This document shows, in pieces, positions 19,136 through 31,412 of a stretch of DNA of 64,000 nucleotides. This DNA comes from Incurvaria masculella (Eukaryota; Arthropoda; Insecta; Lepidoptera; Incurvariidae): assembly GCA_946894095.1 (NCBI GenBank), contig OX335651.1:9136501-9200500 (forward strand), given 5' to 3'. Numbering within the stretch: the stretch's first letter is position 1; each line of letters begins with the position of its first letter. The translations under genes were made by a program, and so were the position numbers. The notes below the pieces were generated by a model. It was not told the origin of the DNA, searched no databases, and saw only the letters and a list, made by a program, of their open reading frames with translations.

Positions 19136-19995
19136 TTAAAAGATATTTACATAGATATATTTTTTTAAGAACTCAATTAAACCGTTTTACGGTCATACAC
19201 TAGATAATCAAACTTTGATATTTCGAATTTTCTACGTGTGTTTATTCATAACCGAAGCTGAGGTAAAATAAAAATAAACCCAAACTATTGGAGGTTAGCG
19301 TCTTATGGAGCCTTAAGCGTAGAGGCGTAGATCGGTATCTCGTATGGGTTACGGGTCGAGTCAGCACTTGTGGAATGTCGGTAATGTTGTCGGAAGGAAT
19401 GATCTTCATAAAGGGCCCTATGTTCCATTTGAATAAAAGCGTGGCTGTTTTTTTACCATAACATTTGTTTTCCTTTAAGTGTGTTATTTGAATTCTGCAA
19501 TCTATGGCCTTTTTAAATGGACCGTCAACATATCGGTATGATCTAGACTGCATGATGTGGGTACTCTTTACCCCAATCAATTTAAATTATCGGATACGTC
19601 TGTCTATTTACATGAGAAGGTCAGCCGGTTTAGAAATAAGATATCAATAAAAAAATTACGACCTACGTCGTAATAATTATTTTGAGCAAAACGAATGGAG
19701 AAAATGATCTATAACTAGATCTTGCGATCATTTTGGCAAATCAAGTTTTTAGTTTTAATTTTAAAGCGTTCATATTTAAATTTTAAAATCGTTCGGTTCA
19801 GTAACCAAAAACTTTAAAATGGCGTAAATATTTATTGTTTTGGTCATGCATTTCTACGAACTAGTATAGACCATGGAGATTCTTGTCCTCCATGCTATAG
19901 ATCGGATACTTCTCGTCTTGGTTTTTGGGACCCCGTGTTTGGGACGTTCTTTGTTTTTGGTTGCGCCACGCGTATGTGAATAGCAGGTGTACAGG
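19136..19995. other. Non-coding DNA, nothing recognised
   Basis: The 112-codon minus-strand frame at 19242-19580 shows no motif, signal peptide or membrane segment I can name. A weak inverted pair CCATGGAG...CTCCATG lies at 19870-19896. Confidence 0.4.
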
Positions 19996-20029
19996 CGAAA
20001 GGGCGATTAAATCCGACTTTTAGTGGCCA

Positions 20030-20180
20030 ACGAGTAAATTTCAGTTCACTTGGCCGAATAGCACGTCGTTTGAAAATTAGCATGGTACGAAATGCAACTA
20101 AAACGTTAGATTTAATTACTGTCTTGCCGGTTTACCTGCTATTCACCCGGCGAGTTAAATTGACATGGTAACCCCTCTGA
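20030..20180 (+). repeat. Dispersed repeat with TTGGCCGAATA motif, copy 1
   Basis: CAGTTCACTTGGCCGAATAGC, then ATGGTACGAAATGCAACTAAA, then GGCGAGTTAAATTGACATGG and TAACCCC. The same order of blocks recurs at 39111-39243, with a rearranged copy at 34512-34713. Confidence 0.6.
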
Positions 20181-20261
20181 TATCGCCTGTGTCTACGTGC
20201 TTTGTTGGCGCAGCCCTCCTCGATTTTTATTATTATTTTATCTAGTGACTCTCCATAAGCC

Positions 20262-20396
20262 TGAATCCGCGAAGAGATAACTCCACGTTAGAGCGTCAGC
20301 GTTATGAGATAACACAACATTTCGTACAATCTTATGTGATTCTGGGGTTATCTCATAACGCTAACGTTCGAAAGTGGAGTTATCTATTAGCGGACC
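20262..20396. mobile_element. MITE with ~45-bp inverted arms
   Basis: GAGATAACTCCACGTTAGAG and GCGTTATGAGATAAC on the left pair with GTTATCTCATAACGCTAACG and GTGGAGTTATCT on the right. Confidence 0.65.
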
Positions 20397-20595
20397 AATG
20401 CTTCAGGTTTGTACGTATCAATAGGCCTAAGTTAACTTAAATGATTCGTAAAAGATGTGCATATATAATGCACCAGAACTGCAAGTGATGATTTCACGAA
20501 ACAATTTTTATCATCAGTGCTTCCTAAGTGCATAGTTTCTAACCAACTTGCGAATATTAACTATGCACTATGTACATGTGTAGTATTTTTTTTAT

Positions 20596-20704
20596 GTGAC
20601 CTGACATGGGTGGCTAATAAATACCACACAACTACTGTTATGATATTAGTCCAATACACCACATTCCCGAAGAAATTAGGTGCCATGCCAGGACCTTCCC
20701 TTTA
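20596..20704 (-). repeat. SINE 3 prime fragment
   Basis: It matches the SINE body in reverse orientation from GACCTGACATGGGTGGCTAA to GCCATGCCAGGACCTTCCC and then breaks off. Confidence 0.7.
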
Positions 20705-20875
20705 GATCTACTTACTTTATGCTCTATTATCAATTTAAGCTGCTTAAAATGTAGGCTCGTTTACTCTGAAACCCGTACACACACCGGAAATAGAGACAAA
20801 TGATCTTATTTTGTCATATTGACGCAAATCATAGAGTAAAAGAGACTTGGGAATTCTTTCTCTTTCCGGTGTGCA

Positions 20876-21150
20876 TGCTACGGTTAAAGTCCGATGTTGG
20901 TTAAAGTCCGAAATGTTTCTTTCCTTAAAGGTAATTATTAAGATTCTCAAGATATACGATCAAGGTGTGGAGTGCACTAATTTGGAGTTTATGGTAGAAG
21001 AGAGCACTTGAAGTTTATTGAACATCCAATTAACTTAAATGAAACAATTTTTTGTGTTCCCATTGGGCTTTAACCGTAATATAATAATATAATAATATAT
21101 TACGGTTAAAGTCCGACGTTGGTTAAAGTCCGACGTTGGTTAAAGTCCGG
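20876..21150. repeat. Short tandem GTTGGTTAAAGTCCG units with hairpin
   Basis: Units of the form ACGTTGGTTAAAGTCCG occur in tandem at about 21113-21150 and once or twice at 20885-20912. A perfect inverted pair TTTAACCGTAATATA / TATATTACGGTTAAA lies at 21069-21108. Confidence 0.55.
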
Positions 21151-21774
21151 AATGATTTTTTCCTTGAATTTTATTTGATTTCTGCATTTATACATCATGG
21201 TACACTTGTCATGTTGTAAGTGTCAATAAAAGGAATAACTTAAACATGTGTTTTTAATTTTTCTTTCAAAAAATAGAAAAAAATATAGTTTACGGTTAGT
21301 TTTTTCTTACTATATATTCGAAATTAGTGCACTCGACGTGTGTATATCTTAAAATGTGTATTTACTTCAAGGGAAAAAATAATTTCGTACTTTCAGCAAC
21401 ATCGGGATCTAACCGTAACATTTACATTTTATAGGCAACACCGTACAAAAAATCAATCAAAGTCTATCAAAATATAAGCGGAAGAACAACGCGAAACATA
21501 GTGATTAATTGTATCATCTTGTCCATAAATTAATTTAGCCCTTTACTGAGAAATACATTTACAAAATTAAGATCAATAGCCGTTTTGAAAGTGGATATTT
21601 TAGGAAAATAATAAACGTAAGGTGGCGAGCCTAACATTAAAACACAGTAAACACACATTAATATGACTAATGTTACGATTATTAGAGACGTAGAGACGTG
21701 GCGCAGAATTTGTTTTTGTTTTTTTGCGCAGAAACAACCCCCGGGACGAGACGCCATCTGTCACCACGAGTTAA
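21151..21774. other. Non-coding DNA, nothing recognised
   Basis: AT-rich; no gene or repeat signature was seen. Confidence 0.4.
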
Positions 21775-22281
21775 AAAACAGCCAAGTGCGAGTCGGACCA
21801 CGCACAGTAAAGGATTCCGTAGTCGGGATAATTGTAACCGAAAATATCCAATATTAATCACTACAAGACACATCATCTATTCAAACCAATGTTCATTGAA
21901 ATTTTATTTAAGTTTAACCGCCCTATTTTTTTTTTTTCTAAATTTTCCTTTGTGAAAGTGATGTTGTGATCTAACCAACTGTGGGGTTAAACCAAAAGCT
22001 ATTTTAAAACTTCTTTTTTTTAAACCTATATTTGATACTGCACACGCTTATGTGCAATTGATTTTGTTTCATCCCTCAGTTACACGTTTTTTGTGCCACC
22101 CCTATTTTTTATGTTTTCGTAATTTTACTACAATATTTGTGTAGCGGCAACTACGTATACCTGTGGTGGCAATAGTCTCCGAGAAAAAATTCTGTGACAC
22201 ATGAATAGAAAGGTAAGGACAGCCGGACAGGACGAAATTTAAAGTGTCTCGTGATATGCCGTTTGTATACGGAACCCTAAA
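21775..22281 (+). repeat. Old, diverged GACG-type repeat
   Basis: The left end GCCAAGTGCGAGTCGGACC and the right end ATACGGAACCCTAAAAAG belong to the GACG family. The middle keeps GTAGCGGCAA and TCTGTGACA, but the (GACG) tract is eroded to GACAGCCGGACAGGACG. The copy is longer than usual, so there may be an inserted segment. Confidence 0.5.
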
Positions 22282-22811
22282 AAGCCAGTCCTATTTTGTA
22301 AACCGTAAATTTTTCACCAACGTGCTTGGAATACATTTTTTTTTCACCGCCATGCAATCATACCATCAAATTACTTATCTTGATAATCCTGGGATAGGCA
22401 TAGCAATCGGTCCTTTGTTTCCTTATAACATCATAGGTACTTGGATAAGTGAATCGTGAAGTAGGGGAATTAGAAAATCCATCGCCTGGCGTCTGTCTGT
22501 TCGCTTCATCATTTAAGAAGCGCTTACCCGATTTGAACGCGGTCTACCTCTACGTATAGCTTAAGGTAACTACCCAACAAGGTAATTTAGCATAATGGTA
22601 ACTATGTAGTTTGTTAATAGTTGAACGAATAAAGTCAAAATCGGGAAAGCATATCTCAAGTTTTAAGCCGACAGACATACTATTGCAATAAAACTTAGTA
22701 ATAAATACTGTGCCCTTAGTCAACAGTATGCCTACGAATTACGAAATAGAAATCCATATTGAGAGTATGATGGAGAGCAGTCTTTATAAAACCGTTTAGT
22801 CATTCAGTAAC
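22282..22811. other. Non-coding DNA, nothing recognised
   Basis: No repeat or gene was recognised. Confidence 0.35.
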
Positions 22812-22947
22812 ATTTAACAGCTCTATTCAGAGTGAGCGGACTAACTTTAGTACGCGTTTTATGTTCGGACTAAACCGGTTTTTGTATGGATAGTCCGGTG
22901 CTAATCTTATACTAAGTTTTGACATGTCCTCTCTGAACGAATACGAC
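22812..22947 (+). mobile_element. Small MITE, partner in reverse at 60.5 kb
   Basis: TATTCAGAGTGAGCGGACTAA, then GGACTAAACCGGTTTTTGTA, then TAGTCCGGTGCTAATCTTATA is the reverse complement of 60522-60612 with substitutions. Termini ATTCAGAG / CTCTGAAC and inner CGGACTAAACCGG / TAGTCCGG are inverted. Confidence 0.6.
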
Positions 22948-23150
22948 TGGAAGTGTTTTCAACAGTTTAGCGTGACGGATTGGTTTATTTTGAAATCCCT
23001 ATCCCTATCCCAGAAATACTAAAGGGTATTTTTTTGTTTGTTGTTCGTGCACGTAGCAACAAAGCTACGGATCAAAGTGTTTTTCATGAGGAACTATCAG
23101 TTCAACGGGAGTGACATATGCTACTTTTTATTTTTTTTACTGTCCCGAGG

Positions 23151-23171
23151 AATGCCGGGTACCGCAGCTAG
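23151..23171 (+). repeat. Helitron-type 3 prime end fragment
   Basis: TGCCGGGTACCGCAGCTAG followed by T is the same terminus as the Helitron ending at 55077. The 5 prime limit of this copy was not found. Confidence 0.5.
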
Positions 23172-23359
23172 TTTAACACTTTTGGAACCCGTTTGTACTC
23201 TCACTGATGCCTATATATGTAGATGGACAGATGCCTTCGTGCTGGCGCCACGCGTCGTCCGTTACGCTGTATACGCTGAAGATACATTTTCAAAACTTAA
23301 CCTTAAGAGGGTATACTTTTCGTGTATATATATATCGTGTAGTAGAGTAACTAAATTTT

Positions 23360-25684
23360 ATGGGTTTTACTCAGCACAATACTATTAAAAATATCTGCGA
23401 TCATACCTTGGACTTGGTTTTCAGCAATTTTTCACTTGAAATACAAGTAAGTGATTGCCCGCTCGTAAAAGAAGATGTTTATCACCCTGCGTTCACAGTA
23501 GATATTTCGGATATTTTAATTTCACCACTTACGGAAGAATGTAAAAAGAGATTTAAATTTAACAAGGGCGACTATGAAAATATTATTAAATACCTAAATA
23601 ATATTGATTGGTCAAATTTATTATATTCTGGTACAGTCGATGAGGCACTAGAATTATTTTATGATACAATTTACCAAAGCTTCCAAAATTTCATACCCTA
23701 CCACAACAAGGTTCTAAACACTTACCCCATTTGGTATACACCAGTCCTTATCAAAATCATTAAACAGAAATCACGAACACACTTTCGCTATAAAAAAATT
23801 AAAAATCCCAGGGATTATGATGAATTTCAATTATTAAGGAATAGACAACACAAAATTTAGCAGGAATGTTACAATAATTATATACAATCAATTCAAAATT
23901 CTATTAGGCGTGATCCAAAAAAATTTTGGTCTTATATAAAAACAAAAAGGGGTACATCTGATTACCCACAAACGTTCACCATCGGCCAAGAAAAAATTAG
24001 CGACGGTAGCCGTATTTGTAATAGTTTTAGCAAGTTTTTTCAAAGTGTTTTTCAAACACCAGCCAATAATTATATAAATTTGAACCTAGTTACCGAGAAA
24101 TATGACAATGCATATCACATTAATAAAATAGATATAAACCCTGAAACAATACAAATATTATTAAATAAAGTAGATATAAATAAAGGACCAGGTAGTGACT
24201 TAGTATCACCAATTTTTATAAAAAAATGTGCTAATTCTCTCGTGATACCATTAACAATAATATTTGCTCGATCGATACATGAGGCTACATTCCCGAGTAA
24301 ATGGAAAGAAGCTCACATAATTCCAGTACATAAAAAAGGCTCGAGGACAAAGATTGAAAATTATCGTGGTATATCAATTCTGAACATATTTGGCAAGTTA
24401 TTTGAGCGTGTTGTATCCGATGCCATCCGCCCCACTATAACAAGTGGAATTTCCGAAAACCAGCATGGATTTTTAAAGGGTAGATCCACAACAACGAATC
24501 TTACTCTATTTCTTGACTTAATTACTAAAGAGATAGAAGGTGGTGGTCAGGTTGATGTGATCTACACTGATTTTGAAAAGGCTTTCGATCGTGTAGATCA
24601 CATCATCTTAGCCAAAAAACTTCAACACTTAGGTATACATGGTGATTTATTAAGATGGGTTGAATCATATTTGTCAAATCGTTCACAAGCAGTTGTAATG
24701 GGCGGTTTCAAATCTAATTATATAACCATACCTTCTGGGGTTCCGCAGGGATCAATTCTCGGGCCCTTATTCTACAATGCCTATCTATGCGACATAGGTA
24801 ACTACATCTTAAACTCCAAATTTTTACTCTATGCAGATGACAAAAAAATTATCAAAAGTATCAGGAAACTAGATGACTGCAAAGAATTACAATGTGACTT
24901 AAACTATCTCTCCAACTATTACTCACGAAATAGAATAAATGTCAGCATTGAAAAATGTATGAAAATTTCATTTACTCGCAGTTTAAAGCCGATACTTTTT
25001 AATTACTTCATGAACAATATTCCTATTACAAATGTAAAGTCGGTAAGGGATTTGGGGGTCAAGTTAGATTCCAAACTACTTTTTACTCATAATTTAAATA
25101 TCATAACTGATAAAGCATACAAAAACTTGGGTTTTATCATACGTATAGGTAAACAGTTCTCCAATATTGAATGCTTGAAAACACTTTATTGTGCCTATGT
25201 TCGCAGTATTCTTGAATATGGTTCGGTTATATGGTCACCTCAATATTCAACACACAAGGCACGGATCGAAAGAATACAACACAAATTCATTAAATATTTA
25301 AATTTTAAAACAAAACGTGGTTATAATATATACACGGATAGTTGTAGTCATTATCGCTTACTAACCCTGGAAGAGAGAAGATTACTTTTAGATATGACAT
25401 TCCTTTTTGACATTGTCAACAGTGGTATTGACTGCCCACTACTAATCGCGCAAATTAAATACAATGTTCCTGCTCGTCGTACGCGCCATACCCATCTCTT
25501 CCATAATCCATTACATCGTACCAATTACGCCCAAAACCTTACAATAACTCGACTTACAAATATTTATAATAATAATTTTAGTGCAATTGAAATATTTTGT
25601 ACCACTAGACAAACATTTAAAAAAGAAATAGAAAAAAAGTTATTAGAACTAAGATTGTTGAATACACAGCTTTGTCCTTCATAA
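23360..25684 (+). pseudogene. LINE ORF2 (endonuclease end plus RT), one stop
   Basis: One frame carries the end of an apurinic-type endonuclease (HTLDLVFSN near its start), a linker, the RT domain and the C-terminal tail. It is broken only by TAG at 23858-23860; about 70 codons after the stop are open and colinear before the next ATG at 24080. RT motifs, numbered from 24080: YTDFEKAFDRVDH at 162-174, PQGSILGP at 222-229 and YADD at 251-254, so catalytic residues are retained. ILEYGSVIWSP marks the tail. ORF2 nicks target DNA and primes cDNA synthesis there. This copy lacks a functional endonuclease and ORF1, so it should be immobile. CR1-like versus Jockey-like needs a tree. Confidence 0.85.
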
Positions 25685-25788
25685 GGAAAAAAAAATGTCT
25701 CTAAACCTATTTTTTCTTTAAATGAACAGACTCTTAATGACACCCGCCACCTTAAATACAAAACAATGTTGTAATGAACAAGTGCTCC

Positions 25789-25893
25789 TCACACACATAT
25801 ATACATGCGCACTCACACATACACACACTTTTTTCGCACTCACACATACACACCCTTTTTTCGCACACCCTCACACACCCTCACACACAAACA
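25789..25893 (+). repeat. CA-rich minisatellite in LINE 3 prime UTR
   Basis: Alternating CACTCACACATACACACNC and TTTTTTCGCA blocks form about two and a half units of ~28 bp, then degenerate to CCTCACACA repeats. Confidence 0.7.
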
Positions 25894-26165
25894 CCATATC
25901 TAGCTCTAGCCCATACTCATTCTAAATCTAGACTAATAATCCCATTTGCACAGTAGTATCAATCAAACTCTTAAATTTAATTTATTAAACGTTATGACTA
26001 TAACTAGGTGGACTACAGATGATATTTTATAGACTGTAAACGTAGACTCAATTATGTATAATATAGTGGTAATCTGTTATTGGCTTTTGGACTGTTATAT
26101 TTTTATGTGAAAATGTATAGTATATAAGCTGTTGATTACCCAAATAAAAAAAAAATAAAAAAAAT

Positions 26166-26935
26166 ATATATATATAATTATATTACCCAAGATATTTGAT
26201 TTTAAATTTTGCCAACAACATCATCTAACCAGTACGTATTTGTATTTTAATTAAATGCTTAACAAAAGGTTTCATCTTTAAATGAAAAAATATGCAAAAT
26301 CAAACTGCTTTTAACTCACTAATTTATGAGAAAAACAATTTTTTGAAAACATAGGAGGATTTAAAAATATATTCAAGAAAAAAATCATTCAATCGGATAT
26401 GTTTTGATGTAGAAAACATGTTTCTCCTGAGGGTAGCTGCTCTACAAATTTGTAGGTAAATCATAGTTGTTTCAATTTTAAAATATAGGCTCTTAAGGGC
26501 CTGGTACTAGCCAAATCGCAAAGTTAGACGAGGCACCCCAAGTAAACTAACTAAGTCTGACGATTATAAGTGTCATTCTAACAATATATGATTCCTTGTC
26601 TAGGAATCGAATGATTTTCGTTAATGTATGTTTCCTTTTTCTATACAAAATACATTGCGGAAACGGTGTCCATTTCCGAACTTTTTTGACTAAATGTAGA
26701 AATCTAAAAGCAAATGGATTTTTTTGTTTATGCATATATGCTGTTTTTGCTTATATCTAGAAATCGAATGACTTTCAGATTTCTAATGAGAAAAATCAAC
26801 TTTTTTTATTTTTATTATTATTTAAATAAATGATGGAATAAAAAAATATTAACAATCCATTATCAGTCTGGAGTTCTATTTGGATTTGCTGAAGCGTTTC
26901 ACTACATATTATTACATTTGTTAAAAAGTGCATTT
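26166..26935. other. AT-rich non-coding DNA
   Basis: No gene or repeat signature was recognised. Confidence 0.4.
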
Positions 26936-27452
26936 GTATGGCGCGAGTAGTTGGCTAGTCCTAGCGCCTTAAGGCCATGACATGGGCATTCTTCTAGCAG
27001 AAGCGTTGACCAGTTTCCATACCGCACAACGTCGAACGAGATCATCGACCGTGCACTTACTTCGGGTAACATTCCATTCATACTGGAACCCAATCTTTCT
27101 CGCGACGGTGGGAAACGGGCAGACGGGATGACCCAGTTCCTTTGTCAGAAGGCACATAATTCCCTCGTCTGGGATGCTACACGTATGGACTTATTGGGCC
27201 CTTCTCATCAGTTTCAGCGCTTTTTTGCGAGTAAAAGCAGTTTCGGCTGCCGAATCGGCAACGCGGTTATAATTAAATAAATACGGTACCACAACTGATC
27301 TATATGATTTATTTGGTCGTTTAGCAATTGAAACCATCGGCCCATAGAGTGAGAGGGCAAAATTTTTTGTTAGGTCTATATGCAACCTATAAAATGTTTT
27401 TTCCGTAGCCAGAATGACCAGCAATTATTTTATTCAAAGGCAAGTGTAAAGA
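26936..27452 (+). pseudogene. Decayed retroelement PDG...WDAT domain
   Basis: With two or three frameshifts and several stops, the plus strand reads an ordered series of conserved blocks: HG.S..RS, NEIIDRALTSGNIP, LEPNLSRDGGKRADGMT, LVWDATRMD, then AAESA, NKYGTTTDLYDLFGRLAIET, SERAKFFVRSICNL and SVARMTSNYFIQRQV. I recognise this as the C-terminal domain found downstream of RT-like sequence in many invertebrate retroelement proteins. The RPDG...WDAT pair is compatible with a PD-(D/E)XK-like nuclease fold; here it reads RADG. The assignment rests on memory of the family, not on a search. Confidence 0.6.
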
Positions 27453-28944
27453 GTAACATACTATTACATATATTGCACCAATAGAGGAAGTATTTTTTCT
27501 GGCTGCTTGACGCCTATATTCTTTGAGCTCTTGTTTTATGCAATAACTTGTCAATTTTGTAATAAGATTGACAAAGTATATTATATATTCACTACAAAGA
27601 ATTTAATTTCAATGGGTTTGTAATAGTGGTAGTAATAGTTTCTTCCGTTACGTGTCGGGCGTAACGGACATCTAAGGAGCACGAAATAGAACCGGAAGTT
27701 AATATGATTATCTAAGTTTCGGGTTACTGACAGTTTTTCTTCAGCAACGTGTTTCGTTCTTGTGTTTGAAACATCTTAATGGTCGCATCTGCTTGATTTA
27801 CACCGAATGCCAACGACTCATGAATAAACAGCGTGAATACTCCAAATTGAATCTAACAGACTTGGAAAATTCGCTCAATTTGTAAGATCCCCGGGTGATC
27901 GCCCAAAGGCTGTGGGTCTAACACAATCAGCATTTCTTCGAGAAAAAAAACTTCGCACACTTTGCCCGTGGGCTGGCGCCTGCCTGCGCCCCAGGGGAAG
28001 GAAAGAATGGTGATTTTATTCTTCATGGCGGCTGCGCGACAACTGCGCCCCTCCGAGCTTAAACAAATACCCGTTGTACCAGAAAATTTGCCTTTTCCCG
28101 TTTCCAGTACAATTTAAATTGGGTTAATATCAGTTTCGTTTCATTGTTAGCTTTGTTAAATGATTGAAATTAAGCGAAAACCAGATGAAACATTGTTAAA
28201 GGAATGAAAAAATAATTTAACTTAGGTAAAGGCTTGGTATAAACTTTTTGTGAATATTCGAGGGTTGTTATTCGATGGCATTTACGAGATGTTAAGTTTT
28301 AGCTTGAGCCAAAACTGCAGCGTCAGCATTGTAAGAAGGTGGGAAACGCTAGCTAGTTTTTCGACTACATGGCGTCATCACCTGGAAAGTTTTATAAAAT
28401 AAATTGTGAATTGGGATATGTTTGTTTTTCTCTCTGAAATAATAAGCCGATTCTTTTTTAAATTATATGTGAAATGCAATGCTGGGTACATATCTAGTTA
28501 ATTAGTAGTAAATTGTCTTTTGTATGTTAATAATTTGTGTACCTGTTTGCTTTTCCAAATAAATCAATAAATAAACTATGCGTCAATTTAAATTGACATA
28601 TTTACATCTCTGGACCTTACATCTTGATTATTCTGCCAAACACCAATGAACTTACATGAAAACCAAATAAATAGATAGGATACTCGGGCAAAGGCCACAA
28701 ATCATAATAGATAATACAGTTCTGTGTACATTTGCCGCTTTTTTACTTCGAAAAAGTTTTTTTACCGAGATTTATATTTTCCTTACATTGTTGTGGTGTA
28801 AAACGTACATCTTATTTCTACGTGTAAAACAGAGAACTTGTCAAAGGTTGACAGCAATTTCAGACCCTCCTTAAAACAAATGCTAAGCAACAAGCAACTT
28901 TTCCAATTCTCTTTAGAGGGATGTCACAGATGTGGTCCTTCCTG
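27453..28944. other. Non-coding DNA, nothing recognised
   Basis: A GC-richer patch at 27890-28060 and an A-rich, AATAAA-like end at about 28553-28577 (CCAAATAAATCAATAAATAAA) were noted. The latter may be a LINE or transcript 3 prime end, but nothing upstream is recognisable. Confidence 0.35.
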
Positions 28945-28954
28945 CATTCTTAAC

Positions 28955-29037
28955 CTACTTAGTAAGTGAGACCTAATGAGCGATCTCACTTACTACTAGT
29001 AAGTGACTCACTTACTAAAAAGTGAGATCGCTCATTG
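28955..29037. repeat. Inverted repeat around AGTAAGTGA units
   Basis: AATGAGCGATCTCACTT (28974-28990) and AAGTGAGATCGCTCATT (about 29020-29036) are perfect 17-base arms. The loop has direct and inverted copies of TAGTAAGTGA. Confidence 0.7.
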
Positions 29038-29045
29038 GTAGAATT

Positions 29046-30337
29046 CTTGATCACTTGGTAGTAATTTTGAGGTCGACTACGTGAAGGAGGCAATAGAAGC
29101 TTGGAGGCTGAGATTTACTGAGGCTTGGGGAATACTACTATATCCAAAGATGCAGAAAATAGTTTGACATAAGTCTTTTAGATATGATTGTAAGGCTACG
29201 GATACCAACTAGGCAAGATTAGTAGGAGTATATAGGAGTATATAGTAGCCTTTCCCACACCACACCTCGGCACATAACGGTACCGTCACACTCCAGGTGG
29301 CGTTTATTTTTTCCGCCCCGTACATGTCGCCGCCAAATGGTTGTTTCAGTTATGTAGATATATACATGTAGGTATTATACAGTCATATTTCCAAAAATAT
29401 TTGGTTTCTTACCCCAGGCGAAGAAACAACGACAAGAGGAGAGTGTAGTACCTTACACTTACCTTTGGTCTCTCAGCACAGTTATACCGGTTATCCAAAA
29501 ATATTTTTAAAAAAACAATACTAAAACCGACTTCTAGACTAAAAAAAAGTCCAAAATAATATATTCATTACTTCAAAGCGAAGAGCTTCAAAGGACAATC
29601 AACGAATGTATTTATGCTAAGTAAGTAAACCTGTTTATAATTTATAATCAGTTTTTTATTTATTAGGACAATCATATACTTACAATTATTGTTATTTTGG
29701 GAGTCATCTAATCTGACTTTGATGCAAATAATCATGTAAATCGACCCCACGATGAGAAAGCTCTAACAGTAATGACATGGTTGTGTATAATCTTTCCAAC
29801 AAGGTAGTTTTCTTTTGAAAATCTTCATCAAAACTTTTATAATGTTCTACTACCTATAATATTAGCCTTAACACCTATTTTCTCTGTTTAACAAAATTCT
29901 TTGAAAGGAATATAACGTTGCATGAGAAATCTAGCTTTGCACACAATATTGTATCCGAAAAATGTTGAAAAAATAAAAAGTGTTATCTCATAGCTCGACT
30001 TTCCCTTTTCCAAGCTTTCCCCATCTCTAGCGTATGATTCTCTTTCCGACATTTCAAGTGCCCCAAGATGATTTATTTAACCGCCGAGTGCAAAAGCTTT
30101 GCATTATTTACTTTTTTGCTTACTTTTTTATTTGCTTGCACGGTTTGTTTATTTCTTATTCGTCTGTTCAAATTCGTGAATTTTTATTTGCTTGTGCATA
30201 GTATCATATAATACATCAGATGATTTTCCAAAATATGTTCGCGTACTTCCTCTTCGTCGACAGTAAAAAACGGTTGTTATGCAATTGTACAACTTACAAT
30301 CCGATAAACACGAGGGGTCAGTCACTCAGGGGAAACT
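29046..30337. other. Non-coding DNA, nothing recognised
   Basis: AT-rich; no gene or repeat signature was seen. Confidence 0.4.
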
Positions 30338-30691
30338 GGTGTACGATTTGTTTAAAAAATTTTACGGCTTTTCACGCGGCGGGAAGGGACATTATCCGAC
30401 GTTTCGAGCTAATCATTCAGCCCGTTGTCAAGGAGGCATCCTCCACGTTCGTACGCAGCAGACGACGTCTTCAACCATGTCTAACGACCGCGGTAATCTC
30501 AAAAGTAAGGTGTACGATTTGTTTGAAAAATGTTACGGCTTTTCACGCGGCGGGAAGGGACATTCTCCGACGTTTCGAGCTAATCATTCAGCCCGTTGTC
30601 AAGGAGGCATCTTCCACGTTCGTACGCAGCAGACGACGTCTTCAACCATGTCTAACGAACGCGGTAATCTCAAAAGTATGGTGTACGATTG
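30338..30691 (+). repeat. 171-bp tandem repeat, 2.1 units
   Basis: Unit starts GGTGTACGATTTG are at 30338, 30509 and 30680 (partial), spacing 171 and 171. The units share TTTTCACGCGGCGGGAAGGG, ACGTTTCGAGCTAATCATTC and ACGACGTCTTCAACCATGTC with few differences. Because 171 is a multiple of three, two overlapping frames (30220-30699 and 30279-30770) stay open through both units. That is a periodicity effect rather than evidence of a gene. Confidence 0.85.
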
Positions 30692-31412
30692 TTTGGTAAT
30701 CTCTGGTGGGAGTCCGGGCAATGCCAAGAACCTTCCTTACATTGCACAGTTACATGGGTTAAGTGGATAGAAAATACGGACAACTTTCAGAGACGCTTCC
30801 CGGGCTGGATCAACCTTACCACGTAGAAAGTGGGACCTAATAGTCGAAAACGACCACCCGTCCAGAAACCCGTGCCCAGCTTGCTTCACCTCTATTCTAG
30901 AGCACCGAGGCTTATATTCTATTTACACGAACTTTACACACAAAAACATGCTAAGAATGCCTCCAGATACATATACCTTGTCTCAGTGTCAATATGTCAT
31001 TTGTCATGTGTGATTTGTTGAATATGCGTACTAACATCAAGATCTCAAATTTAATGGGTAAGGTTTAAGAGGCTTACAGCGAGACCCACACCTATCTGAC
31101 ATTTCAAAATCTTAACGTCAAGGATCCTTGTTTAAATGGAACCACTTCCTGGTATATTTGTAGCCACGTAAACAAGCTCGCAACACCAAAATACATAAAA
31201 GAAGGAGAGCGCACAATGGCGCAAATAAAAATAAGGGTTGGCCCAAAGGGTATTTTCCGCGCGTCTCCGTTTTCGTATCCGTCCATGGGCGTGCGCCTCG
31301 GTTAAAGTGATTTACTTTAGTGAACCTTTAAGAGGGCACAAATATTTTTTTCTCTCATATTCAAATATTAAGAATGACCCTAGCTATGCTCCCCATACAA
31401 ATGTAGTTTTTA
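30692..31412. other. Non-coding DNA, nothing recognised
   Basis: No gene or repeat was recognised. Confidence 0.35.

Larger units (their letters stand above)
23351..26163 (+). mobile_element. 5 prime-truncated LINE (CR1/Jockey group)
   Basis: The copy starts within the endonuclease C-terminus near 23351 (an in-frame stop lies at 23348). It continues through a complete RT region to a stop at 25682-25684, and carries a ~480-bp 3 prime UTR ending in an A-rich tail at about 26138-26160. The 3 prime UTR contains a CA-rich minisatellite at 25790-25893. ORF1 and most of the endonuclease are missing. Confidence 0.85.

Noticed and set aside
21698..22459. Frames in and around a decayed GACG repeat
   Set aside because: They overlap on both strands and contain repeat termini.
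30220..30770. 159- and 163-codon frames as a repeat-containing protein
   Set aside because: Both frames stay open only because the tandem period is a multiple of three. No start context or homologue is recognisable.
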